The notes beneath the pieces are model-generated. The model saw only the letters and a list, made by a program, of their open reading frames with translations, was not told the origin of the DNA and made no database searches. Below, one piece after another: positions 16,097 to 25,690 of a stretch of DNA of 64,000 nt. Made by a program: the position numbers and the translations under genes. The stretch is from Alteriqipengyuania bathyomarina_B (GTDB lineage: Bacteria; Pseudomonadota; Alphaproteobacteria; Sphingomonadales; Sphingomonadaceae): the NCBI RefSeq assembly GCF_038594605.1, contig NZ_JBCFZM010000001.1, positions 806,001 to 870,000 of the forward strand, given 5' to 3'. Position 1 is the stretch's first letter; the number at the start of each line of letters is the position of its first letter.

Positions 16097-18246
16097 CAGA
16101 CCGATCCTTTCCGCAATGCCAGTTTGGGCACACCGCCAGCCTCCAGTGCGCCGCCGCGCCCGGAGAGCGACGGGTTGGTCATGAAATAGCGGTGGCAGTT
16201 GAAGGATTTCTCACTCGGCTCGGCCCGCTCGTACGTGCCATCGGGTTGCAAAATCCAGCTCCGCTCGTTGTCGAGCAGGTTGGCGAGCAGCACCTGCTGC
16301 AACACCTGGTCATGCACGGTCTGGTTCTCGATAGGCACCAGTTGTTCGACTCGCCGGTCGAGATTGCGTTCCATCATGTCGGCGCTGGAAATATACACCT
16401 GCGTCTGTTCGCCAGGGATCGGCGCGCCATTGGCGAAGGCATAGATGCGGCTGTGCTCCAGAAAGCGGCCGATGATCGATTTGACCCGGATGTTCTCGGA
16501 CATGCCGGGCACTCCGGGGCGCAGATTGCAGATGCCGCGCACCACCAGCTGGATTTCGACCCCCGCCTCGCTCGCGGCATATAACCGTTCGATCATGCCC
16601 ACATCGGTGAGCTGGTTGAGCTTGGCCCAGATGCCCGAAGGCCTTCCCTGCCTCGCAGCATCGGCCTCCGCGTCGATCTTCGCATACAGCGTTTCGCGCA
16701 GGTCGATCGGGCTGATCGCGATCAGCTCCGTCTCATGCGGCTCGACGTAGCCGGTGACGAAGTTGAACAGCTTGGCCGCATCGCGCCCCAGCCGCGGGTC
16801 GGCGGTGAAATAGCTGAGATCGGTGTAAATCTTGGCGGTGATCGGGTGGTAGTTGCCGGTGCCGAAGTGGCAGTAGGTGCGGAACCCCTCTTCCTCGCGC
16901 CGGACGACCATCGCGACCTTGGCGTGCGTCTTCCAGTCGACGAAGCCGTAGATTACCTGAACGCCGGCACGCTCCAGCTTGTTCGCCCAGTAGAGGTTCT
17001 GCTCCTCGTCGAAGCGGGCCTTAAGCTCGACCACGGCGGTCACGGACTTGCCGTTTTCCGCCGCTTCGACCAGCGCCTCGACCACCTCGGACTGGGTGCC
17101 CGCGCGGTAGAGCGCCTGCTTGATCGCGACCACGTGCCGGTCGTTGGCGGCCTGGCGGATGAAGTCGACCACTACGTCGAAACTCTCGTACGGGTGGTGG
17201 ATGATGATGTCTTTTTCGCGGATCGCGGCAAAGCAGTCGCCATCATGCTCGCGAATGCGCTCCGGGTAGCGCGGCGAATAGGCATCGAACTTGAGGTCCG
17301 GCCTATCCTCTTTCACGATATCGGCGAGCCCTGCCATGCCCAGCATCCCGTCGATCTTGACGAAGGAGGCACCGGGTGTCGCCAGCCGCTCGCGCAGCAG
17401 CGCCTCGGCGGTTGCATCGAACTCTTCCTCCAGCTCCAGCTGGATCACCTGCCCACGCCGCCGCCGCTGGATCGCGCTGCGGAAGGTGCGGACCAGATCC
17501 TCCGCCTCTTCCTCGATCTCGATATCGCTGTCGCGCAGCACGCGGAACACGCCGCTGCCCTGCATCTCGAAACCGGGAAACAGATGCTCGGCAAAGCGGG
17601 TGATCAGGTTCTCGATCCCGATATAGATAGCCTCCTCGCCGGGCACGCGCAGGAAGCGCGGCAGGGCTGAGGGGATCAGGACCATCTCGACCAGTTCTTC
17701 CGCTTCGCCCGACCGCAGATCCGATCGCCGCACGGTGAACAGCACGCCCAGTCCTTCGTTGGCGATGAAGGGGAACGGATGCGCAGGGTCTAGCGCCTGC
17801 GGAGTGATGACCGGCATGATCTCGTCGAGGAAATGCTGGCGCAGCCACTCGTGCGCCTCGCGGTCGATCCGCCGATCGTCGGCCATGTGAATGCCGCTGT
17901 CGGCCAGCATTTCGCGCAGGTCGCGCAGCGTGGTCTGCTGGACCTCGCTCAACCGCGCGAGCCGGGTGCGGATTTCGGCGAGCTGCTGCGCGGGCGTCAG
18001 CCCGTCGGCCGACGGCTTGTCGATCCCGCGCTGGACCTGGCCCACGAGCCCCGCGACGCGGATCATCATGAACTCGTCGAGGTTGCTGCCCGAGATGGAA
18101 AGAAAGCGCAGCCGCTCCAGCAAGGGATAATCGGTATTGCAGGCCTCGGCGAGAACCCGGTCGTTGAAGGCCAGCCAGCTAAGCTCGCGATTGAAAAAGC
18201 GCGCGCTCGATTCGCGGTTCGGACTGGCGCTCAGCGGAGATGGCAT
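16096..18246 (-). CDS. ppk1: Polyphosphate kinase 1
   Basis: A 716-residue enzyme that polymerises the ATP gamma-phosphate into polyphosphate, reversibly. The N-terminal FFNRELSWLAFNDRVLAEA and the catalytic-region motif YCHFGTGNYHPITAKIYTDL with the phospho-histidine are clear, as is RGICNLRPGVPGMSENIRVK. The length is normal. It forms an overlapping operon with ppx downstream. The polyphosphate pair supports phosphate storage and stress response. Confidence 0.96.
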   Translation of the reverse strand: MPSPLSASPNRESSARFFNRELSWLAFNDRVLAEACNTDYPLLERLRFLSISGSNLDEFMMIRVAGLVGQVQRGIDKPSADGLTPAQQLAEIRTRLARLSEVQQTTLRDLREMLADSGIHMADDRRIDREAHEWLRQHFLDEIMPVITPQALDPAHPFPFIANEGLGVLFTVRRSDLRSGEAEELVEMVLIPSALPRFLRVPGEEAIYIGIENLITRFAEHLFPGFEMQGSGVFRVLRDSDIEIEEEAEDLVRTFRSAIQRRRRGQVIQLELEEEFDATAEALLRERLATPGASFVKIDGMLGMAGLADIVKEDRPDLKFDAYSPRYPERIREHDGDCFAAIREKDIIIHHPYESFDVVVDFIRQAANDRHVVAIKQALYRAGTQSEVVEALVEAAENGKSVTAVVELKARFDEEQNLYWANKLERAGVQVIYGFVDWKTHAKVAMVVRREEEGFRTYCHFGTGNYHPITAKIYTDLSYFTADPRLGRDAAKLFNFVTGYVEPHETELIAISPIDLRETLYAKIDAEADAARQGRPSGIWAKLNQLTDVGMIERLYAASEAGVEIQLVVRGICNLRPGVPGMSENIRVKSIIGRFLEHSRIYAFANGAPIPGEQTQVYISSADMMERNLDRRVEQLVPIENQTVHDQVLQQVLLANLLDNERSWILQPDGTYERAEPSEKSFNCHRYFMTNPSLSGRGGALEAGGVPKLALRKGSV

Positions 18247-18368
18247 CGTGCTGCGGGCTCTGGCTCTCTTACGGGACTATACGGGTCCGCGCAGACGCGC
18301 GGCGCGGTATCGGGGCCGTCATTATCGCGGGGTGCGCAGCCTTGCCACCCCGATTTGGCGCTCGTCGG

Positions 18369-19406
18369 CTACCATTCTTCCGATTTCATCAGGTCCGATG
18401 TGCGGGCGATTTCCGCTATGCCGCGCTTACCGTCCGAGCCCCGGCCCAGCTGGACCATCACGTCGATCACACTGGCAGCATAGGCGATGATATCCTTGCG
18501 GCTGAGCCCGATGCCGGTCTGCATGACCATCAGCGACAATTGCTCCAGCGCGCCATGCAGCGAGTTGGCGTGCACGGTGGAGAAGCTGCCCGGGTGGCCG
18601 GTGTTGATTGCGCGCAGGAAGCTGACGCTTTCTTCCCCGCGCAACTCGCCCAGCACGATCCGGTCGGGCCGTAGGCGAAGCGCGGCCTGGAGCAGCTCGT
18701 TGGCGGTCACCTTGGCCTCGCCCAGTTCGCCCTTCACCGCGACCAGCCCCACGCCGTTCTCGCCGGGCAGCTTCAGCTCGGGCGTATCCTCGACCAGCAC
18801 CACGCGCTGGTCCTTCGGGATTTCGCCGAGCATCGCATTGAGGAAGGTGGTCTTGCCGGTGCTGGTGCCGCCAGAGATCAGGATCGTCTGGCGCTGCAGT
18901 ATCGCCTCGCGCAGGAACGCGATCGGCTCTGCCTGCGGGTCGGGCATGGCGGGCGCGGCCTGCTTCTTGAGCGGGCCGGTGTCATAGGCGTCGAGCGGCA
19001 GGTCCAGCCGCCGGTGGCGACGGATCGCCATGACCCAGTGCCTACGGCTCGCGGGCGGGCCGCAGAACTGTACGCGCGCGCCGTCGGGCAGCGTCGCGCC
19101 GAGCAGCGGATGCTCGCGATTGATACCCTGATGGCTGACGCGAGCGACCTGTTCGGCCAGTCGCTGCACGAGAATATCGGTAATCGCGTCGGTCTCGATC
19201 CGCTGCATGCCACCGGGCTGCGCCGCATCCTCGACCCACACCTCGCCGGGGCGATTGACGATGATCTCGGTCACCGTGTCACGGTCGAGCCACTGACGGA
19301 ACGGCGCCAGATAGGCTTCGAGATAGACGCTGCGGCCCGTCGAATCGGTTTGCACCTGCGGGCTGCGCGGTTCGGTCGGCTTCAGGGGTTGGACGTCTGC
19401 ACCCAT
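18369..19406 (-). CDS. virB11: VirB11 secretion ATPase
   Basis: A 345-residue hexameric traffic ATPase of a type IV secretion system. The P-loop ILISGGTSTGKTTFLNAML and VVLVEDTPEL (Asp box) are followed by RPDRIVLGELRGEESVSFLRA and NTGHPGSFSTVHANSLHGAL, the full VirB11 set. I prefer the ATG at 19406; a TTG at 19430 would add eight residues. It is the last gene of the virB cluster, close behind virB10. Confidence 0.94.
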   Translation of the reverse strand: MGADVQPLKPTEPRSPQVQTDSTGRSVYLEAYLAPFRQWLDRDTVTEIIVNRPGEVWVEDAAQPGGMQRIETDAITDILVQRLAEQVARVSHQGINREHPLLGATLPDGARVQFCGPPASRRHWVMAIRRHRRLDLPLDAYDTGPLKKQAAPAMPDPQAEPIAFLREAILQRQTILISGGTSTGKTTFLNAMLGEIPKDQRVVLVEDTPELKLPGENGVGLVAVKGELGEAKVTANELLQAALRLRPDRIVLGELRGEESVSFLRAINTGHPGSFSTVHANSLHGALEQLSLMVMQTGIGLSRKDIIAYAASVIDVMVQLGRGSDGKRGIAEIARTSDLMKSEEW

Positions 19407-19439
19407 GGTCTGCGGTTCGGCGTCGGCCAAGCGCGCCGC

Positions 19440-20594
19440 CTAGAGGCCCGAAAAGCCGAGGTCGCGCGATACGAATACGCGGATCGGTTCACCGGCCCGC
19501 ACGCGCACCACAGGGCCAAGCTGGCCGTCCTGCTGCGCCGCCGCAGCCGCCGCCGCCTGCCCACCACCACCGATCACGACCGACGCGCCGCCGGTGCCGA
19601 TGGCGGATAGCCCGCCGACGACCGACAGCAGCATCGCCGATCCGAAGCGCTGGAAAAAACGGCTGTCGACATCGCCGGGCAGGCCCGTCTTACCGTCGAA
19701 CCCGACTCCGGGCGATTGCAGGTTCACGCTGACGCCGTCGGGGCGGATCACGCGGGTCCAGATCACATAGGCGCGCTTCTGCCCTGCTTGCAGGCCCGAC
19801 TGGTACTGACCGATCAGCCGGCTGGAGCGCGGAACCAGCACGTTCTTGCCGTCGAAGCTCTTCACGTCCTGGCTCACGACCGCACGCACATATCCCGGGA
19901 CATCGGTGTCGATCGCGGTTTCGAGAACCGCAGGGATCAGCGTGCCCTGCGTTATCGTCGTCGAAGGGTTGGTCATCGCGGTGGCCTGCGCCGGACCGCC
20001 ACCGACCCCGCCCACGCGCGCGGCAAAATCGCCCGCCGAGCTGCCGGTCGTAGCGCCAGCCGTCCCGGGTGCGGCGCCTTCGGGCAGCGCAGCGGCGGGC
20101 ACGGAGGCAACCGCCTTGCCGGTGGCATCGAAGACCAGCGAGGGGCTGTTATAGGGGTTCGCAGCGGTGCCCGGCGCCATATTGGGGTTGTTCGAATAGA
20201 CCGGCGACGGCGCCGGGTCGGTCCGGAAGACCGGTTGCTGGGGTGCGTTCGCGGCCGGGGCAACGGGTGCCGGGTCAACGGTGATCTGTGCGGGGCTGGT
20301 ATCGCGGGCCGCGACAGAAGCGGTGGCGGGCGCGGCTTCCTCGGGCGAAAGGCGCGCGCTGCTCATGCTCCACAGCGTCACGAGGCCGAGCCCGGCGACG
20401 ATCGCGATCCCTGCGACCATCCCCATCGTGTCGCCGCCGCTCTTCTTGTTCGCGACCGCCGGGAAGGCGCTGCGGCTGGCGAGATCGATGACCTCGGCGC
20501 TCTCGCTTTCGCGCGGGTCGTCGTCGCGCGCGTCATTGGCGGCGTTGCCTTGACCATCGCCTTTCCTGGGCGGCATTTTCATCGCGAGGCGCAT
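19440..20594 (-). CDS. virB10: VirB10/TrbI channel protein
   Basis: A 384-residue inner-membrane protein with one transmembrane segment near residue 60, a Pro/Ala-rich linker in the middle, and the C-terminal TrbI domain: GTLIPAVLETAIDTDVPGYV, VLVPRSSRLIGQYQSG and VRAGEPIRVFVSRDLGF. VirB10 spans the envelope and forms the core complex with VirB9. The VirB7 lipoprotein normally completing the core is not visible next to it. Confidence 0.93.
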   Translation of the reverse strand: MRLAMKMPPRKGDGQGNAANDARDDDPRESESAEVIDLASRSAFPAVANKKSGGDTMGMVAGIAIVAGLGLVTLWSMSSARLSPEEAAPATASVAARDTSPAQITVDPAPVAPAANAPQQPVFRTDPAPSPVYSNNPNMAPGTAANPYNSPSLVFDATGKAVASVPAAALPEGAAPGTAGATTGSSAGDFAARVGGVGGGPAQATAMTNPSTTITQGTLIPAVLETAIDTDVPGYVRAVVSQDVKSFDGKNVLVPRSSRLIGQYQSGLQAGQKRAYVIWTRVIRPDGVSVNLQSPGVGFDGKTGLPGDVDSRFFQRFGSAMLLSVVGGLSAIGTGGASVVIGGGGQAAAAAAAQQDGQLGPVVRVRAGEPIRVFVSRDLGFSGL

Positions 20595-20620
20595 AATCTT
20601 CGCTTCCCTTGTTGGCGTGC

Positions 20621-21400
20621 CTAGCGGCCGCCGCTGACCGGTCCGCTCGCCGCAGTGGCGCGAACCGGACCATTGTTCACCAGTATTGCCTTTTCGCGAC
20701 CCGAGCGAAGGATAATCTGCCTGGGCACGCCGTCGACAATCACCGTATCGCCGCGCACGGTCGAATTGACCGGGCCTTCCTCGCCCTCGTAATTCTCGAT
20801 CAGGATCGCGGGCACGGGACGGTCTTCGTTCCAGCGCAGGTATGTCGAGCGACCGTCGTCATAGATCTCGTCGGGGCGCAATTCGCTCTCCCCTTCGGCA
20901 GCCCATTTGAAATTGAGCAACGCCGGATCGATCACCGCGAGCGGATCGGTCGCTGCCGCCAGTTCGAGCGCATTGGCTTCGCCAGCGGCGCTCTCGGCAA
21001 GCTGCTCGTCGACCTCTTCGGGCGGAGGCTCGGGATAGGTGAAACGCAGGACATACATCGGCTTGGCACGCGGACTTGCCACCAGATCGAAGAAATAGGT
21101 GTGCCGGTTGGTGACCACCGTCATGTTGGTCTGCGCGCTCGGCTCCAGCGGCTTCACGAACAGCAGGTTGGCGCGCTGGTTGGGGGTGACCTGCCATGCG
21201 TTGGAATCGCCGATGGCGACATTCTCGATCGACTCGCCGTCGCCGAATTCGATCGTCGCCTGGACCTTGGTCTTACCCTGGATGACCACGACCTCGTCCG
21301 GATCGTAGAGCCGTTCGACGAGGCGCGGATCCTGCGCAAGCGCGGGGCTGGCGAGCATGGTCGCAAGGCAGGCGAGCGCTGTCAGTCGCGCGCGAATCAT
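20621..21400 (-). CDS. virB9: VirB9/TrbG/CagX core-complex protein
   Basis: A 259-residue periplasmic/outer-membrane protein with a signal peptide ending at SPALAQ. The N-terminal domain (VVIQGKTKVQATIEFGDGES) and the C-terminal VirB10-binding part (RPDEIYDDGRSTYLRWNED) are the CagX-type signatures. Its ATG overlaps the virB6 stop as ATGA. Confidence 0.92.
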   Translation of the reverse strand: MIRARLTALACLATMLASPALAQDPRLVERLYDPDEVVVIQGKTKVQATIEFGDGESIENVAIGDSNAWQVTPNQRANLLFVKPLEPSAQTNMTVVTNRHTYFFDLVASPRAKPMYVLRFTYPEPPPEEVDEQLAESAAGEANALELAAATDPLAVIDPALLNFKWAAEGESELRPDEIYDDGRSTYLRWNEDRPVPAILIENYEGEEGPVNSTVRGDTVIVDGVPRQIILRSGREKAILVNNGPVRATAASGPVSGGR

Positions 21401-22614
21401 TTCATTTTCTCCGTCTGGCGTGCCCCGATGGAATTGCCCGATGCACTCTTGAACCGGCTGCCGAGGCCGCTCGTGCGCGAGGCCGCCTTGCTAGTTTCGG
21501 CACCCTGTCCGTTGCCTGAAGAGGTCGCATAGACCTTGGTCACGCGCACGCCGCCGGTGGCCGAGGAACCGCCGGAGCCTGCGCCACCGCCGGAGTCGTT
21601 CGCGGCCCTGGGCGGGGTCGCGGCAACCACGGCGGTGCGGCGCGCGGCGCTCGACTGGGCGGACTGAGCGGTGTGCGCGCTGTTATAGGGATTGGCAGCG
21701 GGGGGTGCGGGCGCCGGGGCAGGCATGCTCGAACCGCTGCGCGCTGCGTCCTGCTCGCCATTGGCGAGGCCGAATACGGTCCAGCCGCCGACCATCGTGC
21801 CGACCACCTTGAGCACCATCACCATCAACGCGACATGGACCGCGCCAATCATGAAAAAAGCCATCGCGGCGCGGGCCGGAATTTCGCCGGGAATCGCGGT
21901 CAGCGCGGCGAGGATCGGGACCGACATTTCGAGCATGATCGATCCGCCCAGCACCGCAAAGAGTGGTGTCAGCGCCATCATCGTCAGGCCCTTGAGCCAG
22001 CCGGTAAAAAGCCCGCGCGTCCCTTCGAACAGTGCCAGCACGACGAAGATCGGCCCCAGTGCCACCAGCAGGGCGAGCGCGATACGGGCGGTCACCAGCA
22101 GCCCGACCGTGCCGAGCATGAACAGCAGCGCGCCCATCCACAGCATCCCGGCGGGCGAGAAGGTCTCGATATCGGTCTGTCCGGCAGATGCCTGCTGCAC
22201 GGCGGCGAACACCACATCGACCTTGGTCGCGAAAGTCTGCGTGGCAGAGCCGCTGTCGCCGGTCAGCGCGCTCGCCAGCCAGTCCGGACCGTCGACGAAC
22301 ACGCCCCATACGACCGACTGGTAGGCGACCCAGCTGGTCGCGAAGGTCAGCACCAGACCCAGCGTCAGCATGCGCGGGGTGAGCGCACGTACACCCAGCA
22401 CCGAACGGCCCGTCAGCAGGTTGATCGCAAAGAACGCGACATACAGCGTCAGGATGATGGTCAGCGCGGTCACCAGAATGCCGCCGGGGGCGAACAGCCG
22501 CCCGAAAGTCGCGCCGGTTACTTCGGCGGCGACGCAGTTCACCGCTTCCAGCGCAGCGGCAATACCGCCCGCGGCTTCGGACATCGCCAGATCGCAGGTT
22601 CCCGAAGGCGTCAT
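21397..22614 (-). CDS. virB6: VirB6/TrbL inner-membrane channel protein
   Basis: A 405-residue polytopic protein with five to seven hydrophobic helices over the first 280 residues, including ILVTALTIILTLYVAFFAIN and LVTARIALALLVALGPIFVV, the conserved TrbL/VirB6 segment. A long Ala/Ser/Pro-rich cytoplasmic or periplasmic tail (residues 290-405) looks disordered. It is tied to virB4 upstream and virB9 downstream by four-base overlaps. Confidence 0.91.
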   Translation of the reverse strand: MTPSGTCDLAMSEAAGGIAAALEAVNCVAAEVTGATFGRLFAPGGILVTALTIILTLYVAFFAINLLTGRSVLGVRALTPRMLTLGLVLTFATSWVAYQSVVWGVFVDGPDWLASALTGDSGSATQTFATKVDVVFAAVQQASAGQTDIETFSPAGMLWMGALLFMLGTVGLLVTARIALALLVALGPIFVVLALFEGTRGLFTGWLKGLTMMALTPLFAVLGGSIMLEMSVPILAALTAIPGEIPARAAMAFFMIGAVHVALMVMVLKVVGTMVGGWTVFGLANGEQDAARSGSSMPAPAPAPPAANPYNSAHTAQSAQSSAARRTAVVAATPPRAANDSGGGAGSGGSSATGGVRVTKVYATSSGNGQGAETSKAASRTSGLGSRFKSASGNSIGARQTEKMK

Positions 22615-25040
22615 TCGGCGGCCAGCTTGAACGGCAGCACGCTGGCGTCAGGATCATCCCGGGTGCCGCCCGGCCAGGCATGGCCGGTGAGCGCGGGGAA
22701 CCAGTCGGCGGGATCGTCACCCACCGCCTCGCGCAGCAGGTCGAGCCGGCGCACGCTGCTTTCGCGACCCGACAGGATCGTGAGTACCTCTGGCGCATTC
22801 GAGAGGTCCAGCCGCACCACCACACTCGCATCGGGCTGCCGGACGAGGAAGCAGCGGCTGTGCGCCGGCAGCGTGCGGATCAGCGCGAGCTCGTGGCTGG
22901 TGAGGCCGAAGCCGTCGCAGTAATCCTCGGGCCGCGCGCGGCTGTTGGGCATGAACACCATCGTCGCGGTCTGTTCGACCAGCGCGGTGGAGATGCGGCT
23001 TTCCAGCGCATCGCGCGCGCTCTGCGTGGCGAACCCGACCAGCGCGTTGCGTTTGCGGAGCGTCTTGAGCCAGTCGCGAATGCGCGCGGCGAAGACCTCA
23101 TCGTCGAGCGCCTTCCAGCCTTCGTCGATCAGGATCATGGTCGGCTCGCCGTCGAGCCGCTCCTCGATCCGGTGGAACAGATACATCATCGTCGGCGTGC
23201 GCAGGCGCGGGTTTTCGAGCAGCGCGGTCATGTCGAAGCCGAGCGTCTTGCGCTCCAGATCGAGCTCGTCGGTCTCGTTGTCGAACAGCCAGGCATGCTC
23301 GCCGCCGTGAATCCAGGCGGACAGGCGATCGGCGAGGTCGCCCGCCTCGGGCCGACGCGTGCCGCTGAGCAGTTCGCGGAAATTGCGCAACCGGCGCAGG
23401 CTCGCATCGTTCTCGTAAGCCGCATCGACCGCGTGGCTGACGGTCTGCAATTCCTCGGGCCCTTCGGCCTTGAGGAGCACGCCGAGCCAATCGCGCAGGA
23501 AGGCGCGGTTTGCCGGATTGTCTGGCAGCGAAAGCGGATTGAAGCCGCTGGGTTCGCCCGCATAGATCCGGTCGTAGCGCCCGCCGATCCCGCGCACGAA
23601 CAGCTCCGCACCGCGGTCCTTGTCGAACAGGATCGTGCGGGGGCTGAACTTCTGCGCCTGCGCGGCGAGGAAGTTCATCACCACGGTCTTGCCCGAACCC
23701 GACGGGCCGATGACCGAAAAATTGCCCAGATCGCCGTTGTGGAAGTTGAAGAAAAACGGCGTCGCGCTGGTCGTCTCCAGCAGCGTCACCGCCTCACCCC
23801 AGTGGTTGCCCTCGGCTTGGCCGAGCGCGAAGCCGTGCAGCGAACCGAAGCTTGCCATATTGGCGGAAGAGATCATCGCGCGGCGCACGATATATTGCTC
23901 ATTGCCGGGGAACTGCGCCCAAAAGGCGGGCTCCAGATTGGTATCCTCGCGCACCACGATCGCGCCGGTGTCCGCGAGTGCGGCGGAGCACGCGGCGGTC
24001 GCATCGTCGAGCCGGGGCAGCGTGCGCTCGCGCACCAGCACGCTGAGGTGGTGATCGCCGAAGCCGACCGTGCCGTTGCCCAGTGCATCGCGCGCGGCCA
24101 TCATGTCGTTGCGCTCTGCCTGCGCTTCCTCGTCGACCGAGCGCAGACGCCGGATCGCCAGATCCATCCGCTCGCGCGCGGTGGTCCGCTCCGCCGGGGC
24201 GTAGCTTTCCGAAACGACCATTTCGTAGGGCAGCCGCAGGAGGCTATCGAGCAGGCCCGGACTGGTCGCGTCGGGATAGTCTTTCAGGCTGAGCATCGCG
24301 GCGAAATCGGGGTCGCCGCTGCCACGCAGCTCCATCGCGTCGATCCCGAAACTCGCCCTGCGATAAGGCAGCATGTGGCCGATATCGCGATCCTCGGCCG
24401 GGCGGCGCACGGGCCGCATCTCGCCGTTATAGAGCGCGGAGAGCAGCTCGAGAATCTCGGAATTCACATAGCCTTTGGGCCCGGTGTAATCGCCGAGCAT
24501 CTCCGCGCCGTAGGGTTGCAGCGAGGCGACGAGGCCTGTCGCAGCGGCGCGAAGCGAGCGCAGGTCTTTCGGATCGACCTCGACCGCGTCCTTCTTGCGG
24601 CTGTTAAGCGCCTTGCTCGCCTTCTCGACCCAGCCCGCCTTGCCGCGAGCGGGGCGGCGGATGAGCGTGACGAACTGGTCGTTGATGAACAGCGATCCCG
24701 AGCCCAGCCGCTCCTTCCACCGCGCATCGATATGACGTGCGAGCGGGTCGGTGAACTCGGCGTCCAGCTCCACCTCGACCCGCCGCCGGATGACGTGGTG
24801 ATACATCACGAAGCGGCTATCGAGCGTCGAGCGCAGCATCACCTCGCGCGTCGCGGCATGGGCGTTGAGCGCGTCGGTATCCTCGGTCTCGAACAGCAGG
24901 CCGGGCACCTGGATCGCAGTCAGCAGCGATCCGTCGCGCAGCAGCAGCGTGTTCTCGTCCACCAGGCGCGCAAAAGGCAGCCGGTCGCCGACGCGGGCTT
25001 CCTTCGCGCTCCAGGCAGCGGCTCCTTTCCATTTGCTCAT
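22611..25040 (-). CDS. virB4: VirB4 secretion ATPase
   Basis: An 809-residue ATPase that powers pilus assembly and substrate transfer. The N-terminal CagE/TrbE/VirB domain is followed by Walker A FSVIGPSGSGKTVVMNFLA near residue 440 and Walker B with PTMILIDEGWKALDDE near residue 635. The late QSARDALES segment is typical. It is the largest gene of the cluster, with a 28-base gap after virB3. Confidence 0.95.
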   Translation of the reverse strand: MSKWKGAAAWSAKEARVGDRLPFARLVDENTLLLRDGSLLTAIQVPGLLFETEDTDALNAHAATREVMLRSTLDSRFVMYHHVIRRRVEVELDAEFTDPLARHIDARWKERLGSGSLFINDQFVTLIRRPARGKAGWVEKASKALNSRKKDAVEVDPKDLRSLRAAATGLVASLQPYGAEMLGDYTGPKGYVNSEILELLSALYNGEMRPVRRPAEDRDIGHMLPYRRASFGIDAMELRGSGDPDFAAMLSLKDYPDATSPGLLDSLLRLPYEMVVSESYAPAERTTARERMDLAIRRLRSVDEEAQAERNDMMAARDALGNGTVGFGDHHLSVLVRERTLPRLDDATAACSAALADTGAIVVREDTNLEPAFWAQFPGNEQYIVRRAMISSANMASFGSLHGFALGQAEGNHWGEAVTLLETTSATPFFFNFHNGDLGNFSVIGPSGSGKTVVMNFLAAQAQKFSPRTILFDKDRGAELFVRGIGGRYDRIYAGEPSGFNPLSLPDNPANRAFLRDWLGVLLKAEGPEELQTVSHAVDAAYENDASLRRLRNFRELLSGTRRPEAGDLADRLSAWIHGGEHAWLFDNETDELDLERKTLGFDMTALLENPRLRTPTMMYLFHRIEERLDGEPTMILIDEGWKALDDEVFAARIRDWLKTLRKRNALVGFATQSARDALESRISTALVEQTATMVFMPNSRARPEDYCDGFGLTSHELALIRTLPAHSRCFLVRQPDASVVVRLDLSNAPEVLTILSGRESSVRRLDLLREAVGDDPADWFPALTGHAWPGGTRDDPDASVLPFKLAAE

Positions 25041-25068
25041 GCGTCGACCCTCCTAGGTCGGCTTGCTC

Positions 25069-25353
25069 TCAAGCCGCGTAGCTGTTGCAGCCCCACCGCT
25101 TGTAATTCTTGATGCGCGGGCATTTGCTGACCTTGGTGATCCACAGATCGAAGATCCGCGGTTCGCGCATGCAGGCGAAGTATCCGATGCCGTGCATCAC
25201 AGCAGCGACGGGCAATGCCAGCCAGCTACCGGTGATAAGGAAAACCTCGGTCGTCACACCGATATTGATGATGAAATAGTTGAGCGTCACTCCCCCGAAC
25301 ATCTGCGGGCGGGTCAACGCGCGGTGAACCGGGTGGCGGACAAGTTGATCCAT
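25069..25353 (-). CDS. virB3: VirB3 inner-membrane protein
   Basis: A 94-residue protein with the VirB3/TrbD signature HRALTRPQMFGGV near the N-terminus, followed by two closely spaced hydrophobic segments, and REPRIFDLW near residue 58. It associates with VirB4. The cysteine-containing tail CPRIKNYKRWGCNSYAA is longer than in many VirB3 proteins. Confidence 0.9.
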   Translation of the reverse strand: MDQLVRHPVHRALTRPQMFGGVTLNYFIINIGVTTEVFLITGSWLALPVAAVMHGIGYFACMREPRIFDLWITKVSKCPRIKNYKRWGCNSYAA

Positions 25354-25377
25354 GATGGGTGCCCTCGCTCCCCTGCC

Positions 25378-25680
25378 CTAGCCTGCGGCGGCCTGGATGC
25401 CCGAAACGATCGAGGCCGCGCCAAACAGGATGAACACGCCGATGATCACGGTCGCCCCGAAGCGCCAGTTCATCCGGCCGGTCAGCATCATGAAGCCGAC
25501 CGCAGCAACCGCCATCACCGCGACCATCGTGGCGACATTGCCCAGCAGCGTGCCCTGCAGCCATGCCAGCGCGTTGACGATCGGGCCCGAGCCCGCCGGG
25601 TCGGTCTGCTGCACCTGCGCCAGAGCCACGCTGGGCGAAACCAGCGCGAACAGTGCCGCAATGCGAGAAAGCAGTTTCAT
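25378..25680 (-). CDS. virB2: VirB2/TrbC major pilin
   Basis: A 100-residue pilin precursor with a signal peptide cleaved near SVALAQ and two long hydrophobic helices separated by the short basic loop TGRMNWRFG, the VirB2 layout. I chose the second of two ATGs (25680) because AAAGG sits seven bases upstream of it; the first, at 25686, is possible. It lies between virB1 and virB3. Confidence 0.9.
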   Translation of the reverse strand: MKLLSRIAALFALVSPSVALAQVQQTDPAGSGPIVNALAWLQGTLLGNVATMVAVMAVAAVGFMMLTGRMNWRFGATVIIGVFILFGAASIVSGIQAAAG

Positions 25681-25690
25681 TTTCATACCT

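Noticed and set aside
22680..25112. 810-codon plus-strand open frame opposite virB4
   Set aside because: It is the mirror of virB4, which has complete Walker motifs and operon overlaps; the plus-strand product has no recognisable domain.
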